Source: JACPLA01 sp035291905 (GTDB lineage Bacteria > Bacteroidota > Ignavibacteria > UBA10030). Taken from it: 18,659 bases of DNA. A program made the position numbers and the translations under genes. The DNA lies in contig DATDRF010000133.1 of NCBI GenBank assembly GCA_035291905.1, positions 1-18,659 of the forward strand, in the 5' to 3' direction. Below are positions 14,539 to 18,659 of the stretch, in pieces (positions within the stretch are counted from its first letter, which is position 1; each line of letters opens with the position of its first letter). The notes below the pieces were generated by a model that worked only from the letters and a program-made list of their open reading frames with translations, was not told the origin of the DNA and did no database searches.

Positions 14539-15219
14539 TCAATTGAACCGAGGAACAAACGCTAATCCAAATGCGAATCCTGTGAGGTCTTTGAATGCGG
14601 TGGAAGGAGCTCCAAGCGTGAAGGGAAGGCCAAACACATGCTTCACTTCTGCAAACCCCGAGAATCCGCTGGCGAGGTTGACAAGAAGTCCGGCTTTCAC
14701 GTCAGGCGCTATTGTCGAACCGATTGTTCCCTGATACGGAAAGGCCATGACCATCCCCCCAATACCGACGTAGGGCCGAACATCGCCTTCAGCCAGGTAG
14801 ATCGTGTAGTCCGCTCCGAACATCCCCAGTCCAAACCTGATTCCGCGCAGCATCGAACGAGTTGATTCCCCCTGATTGTAAGGATCACGAATTCCAAGCG
14901 GAGCATAATCTTCAATGTTCACCGGATCGGCGACGTTCCTGAATCGGAACATCACTCCTCCAAGCAGATCAATCGATTCAGATCGGGATTGAAACACACT
15001 GTACTGAAGAACCAATGAGGCTCCGAAGAGTCGTTCGCCCCCGATGGTGTAGCCCGCGTATGAGATAGTTGGTGAGAAGAATGAAGAGCTGCGAATCACG
15101 CGGGATATTCTCTGCTCTCTTAACGCATTCGGGGTTTGATTCAGATCGGGTACAGGAATCTGCGCCGCCGCGACGCTGATGATGAGTGTTAACGAAGCAA
15201 CCGCAACGACCTGTTTCAT
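14539..15219 (-). CDS. Outer-membrane beta-barrel-like protein with signal peptide
   Basis: The start is the ATG at 15219: it follows a strong GGAGGG ribosome-binding site seven bases away, sits under a good promoter, and begins a signal peptide MKQVVAVASLTLIISVAAAQ, probably cut near VAAA/QIP. The frame is open to 15378 but that stretch is repeat DNA. The mature part of about 205 residues alternates hydrophobic and polar residues with Gly-rich turns (GYTIGGERLFGASLVLQYSVF, IRFGLGMFGADYTIYL, VRPYVGIGGMVMAF, FAFGLAFVPRFN), the pattern of an 8- to 10-stranded barrel. It ends with Phe-Asn; a final or near-final aromatic is common in outer-membrane proteins. The function is unknown. Confidence 0.82.
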   Translation of the reverse strand: MKQVVAVASLTLIISVAAAQIPVPDLNQTPNALREQRISRVIRSSSFFSPTISYAGYTIGGERLFGASLVLQYSVFQSRSESIDLLGGVMFRFRNVADPVNIEDYAPLGIRDPYNQGESTRSMLRGIRFGLGMFGADYTIYLAEGDVRPYVGIGGMVMAFPYQGTIGSTIAPDVKAGLLVNLASGFSGFAEVKHVFGLPFTLGAPSTAFKDLTGFAFGLAFVPRFN

Positions 15220-15244
15220 ATGCCGTCCCTCCGGGTAATGACCA

Positions 15245-15273
15245 AGTATAATAAGTTTTGGAACAATCCACAA
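15245..15273 (-). promoter_or_regulatory. Predicted promoter of the barrel-protein gene
   Basis: On the minus strand TTGTGG, 17 nt, TATACT. In Bacteroidota terms it reads GTTG, 20 nt, TATACTTG, one base from TAnnTTTG. It would give a leader of about 18 nt that just includes the GGAGGG site. Confidence 0.5.
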
Positions 15274-15280
15274 CTGACGC

Positions 15281-15409
15281 GCTTTGTAGGTCGGAATGAC
15301 TTGCCCGCCGAAGTCTCTCCTCAGACGCAGGCGGGTATTCCGACTGGGAGAGGACCTCAAGCCGGAATAATCCGCCACAACGCGTAGCGGGCAGGCATTC
15401 CGGCAAACG
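15281..15409. repeat. Palindromic dispersed repeat, copy 1, with 36-nt hairpin insert (locus F1)
   Basis: It matches copy 2 over 93 nt with two mismatches by my reading, but has 36 extra nt (15300-15335) between CGGAATGA and TATTCCG. The insert starts CTTGCCCGCC and ends GCAGGCGGG, forming a CCCGCC/GGCGGG stem. The rest holds nested stems CCGGAAT...ATTCCGG. Confidence 0.92.
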
Positions 15410-15424
15410 TTTCAACTCCTGCGG

Positions 15425-15517
15425 GCTTTGTAGGTCGGAATGATATTCCGACTGGGAGAGGACCTCAAGCCGGAATAACCCGCCACAACGCGTAGCGGGC
15501 AGGCATTCCGGCCAACG
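15425..15517. repeat. Palindromic dispersed repeat, copy 2, without insert (locus F2)
   Basis: This 93-nt copy starts GCTTTGTAGGTCGGAATGAT. CGGAAT-GAT-ATTCCG is a short hairpin. Further on, CCGGAAT and ATTCCGG enclose CCCGC and GCGGG, giving a second nested stem. It is spaced 15 nt from copy 1 in the same orientation. Confidence 0.92.
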
Positions 15518-15538
15518 GGCTCACAAATCTGACACGAC

Positions 15539-17452
15539 TCAGTTGTTCATCTCCGAACTGACCTGATCCCAATCAGCATATGCCTTTTCCAGCGATCTCT
15601 GCAATTCTCCGTATTCCGACGTCCTCTCTCTCACATCCTCACGATGATAGAATTCCTCGTTTGCCATCATTTCCTCAAGCTCCTTCTTCCTCGATTCCCA
15701 GCGTTGAATGCTCCCCTCAAGCTTTTCCATTTTCTTCTTAAGCGGCTCCAACAGTTTGTTCCGTTCCTTCCGCTGCTCCGCCTCGAGTCGTTTTCGCTCC
15801 TTGATATTGTGTTTTTCAACGTGTGAAACGGATACGGGCTTTCCATCCGCCTTTCTCTTTCTTTCCAGGAATTCACTGACCGTCCCGATGTGCCTTCGCA
15901 CTTTTCCGGGAGCAAACTCCAGGACAGTATTCACAATGGGATCAAGAAAGGAGCGGTCGTGCGACACGACGACCAGCGTTCCTTCAAATGATGCGAGAGC
16001 CGACTGGAGCATCGCCTTCGATTGCATGTCGAGGTGGTTGGTCGGTTCGTCCATGATAAGAAGATTCGCGGGCCGTAGAAGCATTTTTGCCAGGGCAAGC
16101 CTGCTTTTTTCTCCTCCGGAAAGGACCGAGACTTTCTTGAAGACATCGTCGCCGTGAAACAGGAATGATCCGAGAAGATTCCGCAGTTGTGTCCGAATCG
16201 GTCCCTCGGCCACTTCATCGACGACCTCGAGGACGGTTTTTTGAAGGTTAAGCTCTTCCGCCTGATGCTGCGCATAGTACGAAATGCTGACGCTATGCCC
16301 CACCTTCCTTTCACCGCCGTCGATTGCTTCATTTCCGGAGAGGATCCGCGCGAACGTGGATTTGCCTGCTCCGTTGACGCCGACGACCGCTATCCGCTCT
16401 CCGCGCTCAATGCGGCAATCTAAACCTGAAAAGAGCCTGAGTAATCCATATCTCTTGTCGACATTCAGAAGTTCGAGCACCACGCGCCCGCTTGGTGGAG
16501 GAGTGGGAAAGGTGAAGCGAAGGCGTTCCGACGTCGTGTCCATTTCGAGCGATTCCATCTTTTCGAGGCGTTTGATGCGGCTCTGAACCTGGCTTGCCTT
16601 CGAGGATTTGTATCTGAACCGCTCGATGAACCTCGTCTCCTTCTCCATGAATTTCTGCCGGTTCGCGATTGCCCGCCCCTGTTGTTCCCTTCGCAGTGCG
16701 CTCTGTTCCACGTACGAGGAATAATTCCCCGTGTATTCCTCGGCCCTTCCCGGGTCGAGCGCTAATGTCCGGGTTGTCAGCTCGTCCAAAAATGCCCGGT
16801 CGTGCGAGACAAGAATCACCGAACCATCGTACGCCTTGAGGTGGTCTTCAAGCCATTGCTGGGACTCGATGTCGAGATGGTTTGTCGGTTCGTCGAGGAG
16901 GAGAACGGAAGGCTCCTGGAGCAGCAGCTTGGCGAGCTCGATGCGCATTTGCCACCCGCCGCTGAATTCCTCGGTCATGCGCCCGAAATCGGTGGTCGGG
17001 AACCCCAGCCCCATGAGCACCTCTTCGATCTTCGACTTGATCCGATAGGCATCCATCTCTTCGAATCGATGTTGAAGTTCGCCCATAATTTCCACCAGTT
17101 CGGGATAGTCCTCATGATCGTGGGGGAGGTGGGCGAGTTTCTGTTGGACCTCGGAAAGCCGTTCTCCAACCTCAAGAACGTGCGCGAAGGCGGTTTCAGC
17201 CTCCGCGTACAGGGTCTTCCCGCTGGCCGCGATCCCTTCCTGGGGAAGATATCCCACGGTGACATAACCGGCTTTCTCTACGGCTCCTTTGTCCGGCCGG
17301 TGCAGGCCTGCGATGGAGCGAAGCAGCGTCGTTTTGCCGGAACCGTTCGGGCCGACAAGGCCGATCCGGTCGTGGGGGCCGATGGCGAGGGAGACGTCCT
17401 TGAAGAGCGTCCGTTCACCGAAGAAGACTGCGATATTGTTGAGGGAAAGCAT
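15539..17452 (-). CDS. ABC-F family ATPase (Uup/YheS/Vga-like ribosome-associated protein)
   Basis: The 637-aa protein has two nucleotide-binding domains and no membrane segment. NBD1 has Walker A GPNGSGKT (34-41), signature FSGGW (163-167), Walker B LLLDEPTNHLD (184-194) and the switch His in SHD (216-218). A charged helical linker covers about 228-320. NBD2 has Walker A GVNGAGKS (358-365), signature LSGGEKS (444-450), Walker B LLIMDEPTNHLD (464-475) and SHD (497-499). A highly charged coiled-coil C-terminal domain covers about 530-637. ABC-F proteins bind the ribosomal E site and act through the linker on P-site tRNA; a role in translation factor function or stress rescue is more likely than antibiotic resistance, since the linker shows no recognisable resistance signature. 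It stands alone between repeats. Confidence 0.93.
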   Translation of the reverse strand: MLSLNNIAVFFGERTLFKDVSLAIGPHDRIGLVGPNGSGKTTLLRSIAGLHRPDKGAVEKAGYVTVGYLPQEGIAASGKTLYAEAETAFAHVLEVGERLSEVQQKLAHLPHDHEDYPELVEIMGELQHRFEEMDAYRIKSKIEEVLMGLGFPTTDFGRMTEEFSGGWQMRIELAKLLLQEPSVLLLDEPTNHLDIESQQWLEDHLKAYDGSVILVSHDRAFLDELTTRTLALDPGRAEEYTGNYSSYVEQSALRREQQGRAIANRQKFMEKETRFIERFRYKSSKASQVQSRIKRLEKMESLEMDTTSERLRFTFPTPPPSGRVVLELLNVDKRYGLLRLFSGLDCRIERGERIAVVGVNGAGKSTFARILSGNEAIDGGERKVGHSVSISYYAQHQAEELNLQKTVLEVVDEVAEGPIRTQLRNLLGSFLFHGDDVFKKVSVLSGGEKSRLALAKMLLRPANLLIMDEPTNHLDMQSKAMLQSALASFEGTLVVVSHDRSFLDPIVNTVLEFAPGKVRRHIGTVSEFLERKRKADGKPVSVSHVEKHNIKERKRLEAEQRKERNKLLEPLKKKMEKLEGSIQRWESRKKELEEMMANEEFYHREDVRERTSEYGELQRSLEKAYADWDQVSSEMNN

Positions 17453-17455
17453 TCA

Positions 17456-17463
17456 CAAATATA
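17456..17463 (-). promoter_or_regulatory. Possible Bacteroidota -7 box for the ABC-F gene
   Basis: TATATTTG on the minus strand matches the TAnnTTTG consensus exactly and ends 3 nt before the ATG at 17452. If used, the transcript would be leaderless or nearly so. No clear TTTG -33 box lies 19-21 nt upstream; that stretch is repeat DNA. Confidence 0.3.
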
Positions 17464-17467
17464 ACGA

Positions 17468-17507
17468 ATCAGAAGTCAGAAATCAGAGAGATCAGAAGTC
17501 AGAAATC
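17468..17507. repeat. Short direct repeat, ATCAGAAGTCAGAAATC twice (locus H)
   Basis: Two identical 17-nt units start at 17468 and 17491, separated by 6 nt. The second unit contains the stop codon of the sigma-factor gene; the first lies in the ABC-F upstream region. It has no inverted arms, unlike the other repeat loci. Confidence 0.9.
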
Positions 17508-18071
17508 GTCGTCGTCGTACGAGAGTCGGATAGTCATCGGCTCGAGTGCGGGTTTTGCCGGTGGTCGAAGGAGTTTTGTATCGAGGCGCTCGAGGATATC
17601 GGAGATGCTCTCGCTCGATCCGTTCATGCCTGTCGCCAGCTCCTGATCGATTTCCTCCGGCCCGAAGCCGCGCCAGTAATAGAGCTCAAAGACCTTTCTG
17701 TCGAGATCATGCAACCCCTTAAGGGCCTTTGGAATGCGCCGCCTTCCCTCCGTTGAACGATAAGAGTCGACAATCATGTTTCTTACAACAGCCCCCAGCC
17801 ATGATGTGAACTTCGGTGGATTCTCACCGTGCTTCTGTTTGAACTTTCGGAGAATGGCGAAGTCCTTTTCCGCAAACTTCGAGCAGACATGGAGATATCT
17901 CTCCATCACCGTATCGCGGTCCTTCTCTATTTTCCAGATGATCTTGAGAAACAGATTGGAATAGGACTCCAGGAAATCCTCCCACGCGCGCTGAGCAGTT
18001 TTGTCCCCGGAGAATAACCTGGCAAGCAGTTCTTGGTCTCTCACGACAGTCTGCCTGGCTGTCGATGTCAT
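17499..18071 (-). CDS. ECF-like RNA polymerase sigma factor
   Basis: The 190-aa protein looks like a divergent sigma-70 family member. Residues 22-107 fit region 2: GDKTAQRAWEDFLESYSNLF, then DTVMERYLHVCSKFAEKDF, and the DNA-melting/-10 recognition helix KFTSWLGAVVRNMIVDSYRS. Residues 119-168 fit region 4 with a helix-turn-helix, LDRKVFELYYWRGFGPEEID then a serine-rich turn and ISDILERLDTKLL. Its ATG overlaps the stop of the T9SS-protein gene as ATGA, so the two are co-transcribed. No anti-sigma gene is seen next to it. The tail YDDDDF and stop are translated from the GTCGTCGTC run and direct repeat of locus H. A stand-alone DNA-binding protein is an alternative, but region 2 is convincing. 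Confidence 0.75.
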   Translation of the reverse strand: MTSTARQTVVRDQELLARLFSGDKTAQRAWEDFLESYSNLFLKIIWKIEKDRDTVMERYLHVCSKFAEKDFAILRKFKQKHGENPPKFTSWLGAVVRNMIVDSYRSTEGRRRIPKALKGLHDLDRKVFELYYWRGFGPEEIDQELATGMNGSSESISDILERLDTKLLRPPAKPALEPMTIRLSYDDDDF

Positions 18072-18659
18072 TTGATGAAGGTCAACTTCCTGATACGTGA
18101 ACTATTCCCAAACGCAACTCGCGAAAAATAGATTCCTGACGGAAGCGCGCCCGCGTCGAAAAGAACATGGTGATAAATGCCGGCGGCCAGATTCTCATCC
18201 AGGAGAGTCGTAACAAGCCGCCCCCGGATGTCAAAGATGTCAAGCTTTACGGGCCCATCCTCGGGCAGAGTGAATTCGATGGTGGTGGTCGGATTGAAGG
18301 GATTCGGATAATTCTGGCTCAGCGTAAACTCCCTCGGTGCAAGGCCCACTTCGACCTCCACGACATCGGTGTGCCGGGCGGAGCCGTTGTTGTCGATCTG
18401 CTTGATCCTATAGGCATACCGGCCGGGTGGAAGCTGACAGTCAAGGGAGGAGTATTCCTTTGGGGATGTGGAGGTCCCAGAGCCTTTGACAAAGCCCGCC
18501 TTGGACCATTGCGTTTCAATTCCCGCGTGCGCGGGAATCAGGTTTGAAGTTTCAGGTTGCGCACCTTGAACCTTGAACCCTAAACCTCGAACCAATTTCC
18601 GTTCTACTTCGAAGCCAAAATTATCCACCTCCGTTTCCGTCTTCCACCTTAATTCCGCA
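18068..18659 (-). CDS. T9SS-secreted protein, C-terminal part (cut by window edge)
   Basis: The frame is open to the right edge, giving 196 residues. The end is a type IX secretion sorting domain (about 111-196): FTLSQNYPNPFNPTTTIEFT, VKLDIFDIRGRLVTTL, AAGIYHHVLFDAGALPSGIY and a final RKLTFIK. Before it is a module common in Ignavibacteria- and Chlorobi-type secreted proteins: LRWKTETEVDNFGFEVER, then WSKAGFVKGSGTSTSPKEYS, then YAYRIKQIDNNGS. Between the first two parts lies an insert of about 25 residues that contains NLIPAHAGIE and is translated dispersed repeat (18519-18593). The CTD should direct export across the outer membrane and removal or attachment by the sortase PorU. A GTG at 18628 could be taken as a start, but the conserved reading frame continues upstream of it, so the gene is partial. 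Confidence 0.88.
   Translation of the reverse strand, partial: AELRWKTETEVDNFGFEVERKLVRGLGFKVQGAQPETSNLIPAHAGIETQWSKAGFVKGSGTSTSPKEYSSLDCQLPPGRYAYRIKQIDNNGSARHTDVVEVEVGLAPREFTLSQNYPNPFNPTTTIEFTLPEDGPVKLDIFDIRGRLVTTLLDENLAAGIYHHVLFDAGALPSGIYFSRVAFGNSSRIRKLTFIK
18519..18593. repeat. Dispersed repeat inserted in a coding sequence (locus G)
   Basis: ATTCCCGCG-TG-CGCGGGAAT (18519-18538) is a perfect 9-bp hairpin. Next to it GGTTTGAAGTTTCAGGTT and ACCTTGAACCTTGAACCC (18541-18580) are imperfect inverted arms around GCGC, the same CCTGAAAC-type motifs as locus E. The length is about 75 nt, a multiple of three, and it carries no stop in the coding frame. Confidence 0.85.

Larger units (their letters stand above)
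15220..15538. other. 319-nt region without a gene: promoter plus two repeat copies
   Basis: Besides the barrel-protein promoter (15245-15273) the interval holds only the two direct copies of a palindromic repeat at 15281-15409 and 15425-15517. An in-frame extension of the barrel gene into it is open but consists of repeat translation, so I do not count it as coding. Confidence 0.75.

Noticed and set aside
15220..15378. N-terminal extension of the barrel protein
   Set aside because: The extension is translated promoter and repeat DNA; the ATG at 15219 has a strong ribosome site and starts a signal peptide.
15281..15517. CRISPR array
   Set aside because: Only two copies, 93-129 nt long, with a 15-nt gap and internal palindromes; no spacer pattern and no cas genes.
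15539..17452. ABC-F antibiotic-resistance determinant
   Set aside because: Core motifs only place it in ABC-F; no resistance-type linker can be recognised by eye, and the context is not mobile.
16802..17464. 220-aa plus-strand frame opposite the ABC-F gene
   Set aside because: Shadow of the Walker and signature regions of a full-length ABC-F protein on the other strand.
17468..17507. CRISPR or iteron origin
   Set aside because: Just two 17-nt units with a 6-nt gap and no replication gene; the unit extends into coding sequence.
1..18659. Transposase or integrase driving the repeats
   Set aside because: No DDE, HUH/Y1 or tyrosine-recombinase motif was found in any frame; a driver, if any, is outside the window.

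Overview
The window looks like a chromosomal segment of a Bacteroidota/Ignavibacteriota-type bacterium. The main evidence is a C-terminal type IX secretion sorting domain with the QNYPNPFNP motif at the right edge. Weaker support comes from promoter-like boxes that fit the Bacteroidota -33/-7 pattern, and from generally poor Shine-Dalgarno sites. No database search was possible, so the lineage below phylum is an inference.

Region 1 (1-6136, minus strand) is a surface-polysaccharide cluster transcribed right to left. It holds a DPM1/ArnC-like membrane glycosyltransferase, a SAM methyltransferase, a Cys-rich GT9 (heptosyltransferase-like) enzyme, a GT4 glycosyltransferase, a second SAM methyltransferase with a membrane segment, a GT2 glycosyltransferase, and the first 93 residues of a Wzx-type flippase cut by the left edge. 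Together these would build a lipid-linked glycan and flip it across the inner membrane.

Region 2 (6369-14091, plus strand) is mainly housekeeping: rsmA/ksgA; mgtE followed closely by a PAP2-family membrane phosphatase/transferase; then a compact run of an 88-aa protein of unknown function, a large membrane-bound SpoIIE/RsbU-type PP2C phosphatase, aroQ, a HAD hydrolase and acpS. The last three have short gaps or 4-nt start/stop overlaps.

Region 3 (14092-18659) has a 57-aa membrane peptide gene with a strong terminator. Three minus-strand units follow: an outer-membrane beta-barrel-like protein with its own promoter, an ABC-F ATPase, and a pair made of a partial T9SS-secreted protein and an ECF-like sigma factor joined by an ATGA overlap.

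The most unusual feature is a set of dispersed intergenic repeats. At least eight loci carry short degenerate motifs, often as inverted arms (ACACGAAG type, CACAGAGAA type, CCTGAAAC type, CGGAATnnnATTCCG type), and several have a GC-rich hairpin nested between the arms. Three genes (GT4, rsmA, sigma factor) take their last codons and stop from such repeats, and one T9SS protein carries a repeat inserted in frame. A tandem pair at 15281-15517 differs by one clean 36-nt hairpin insertion in the loop of another palindrome. No CRISPR array, transposase, tRNA or rRNA was seen.
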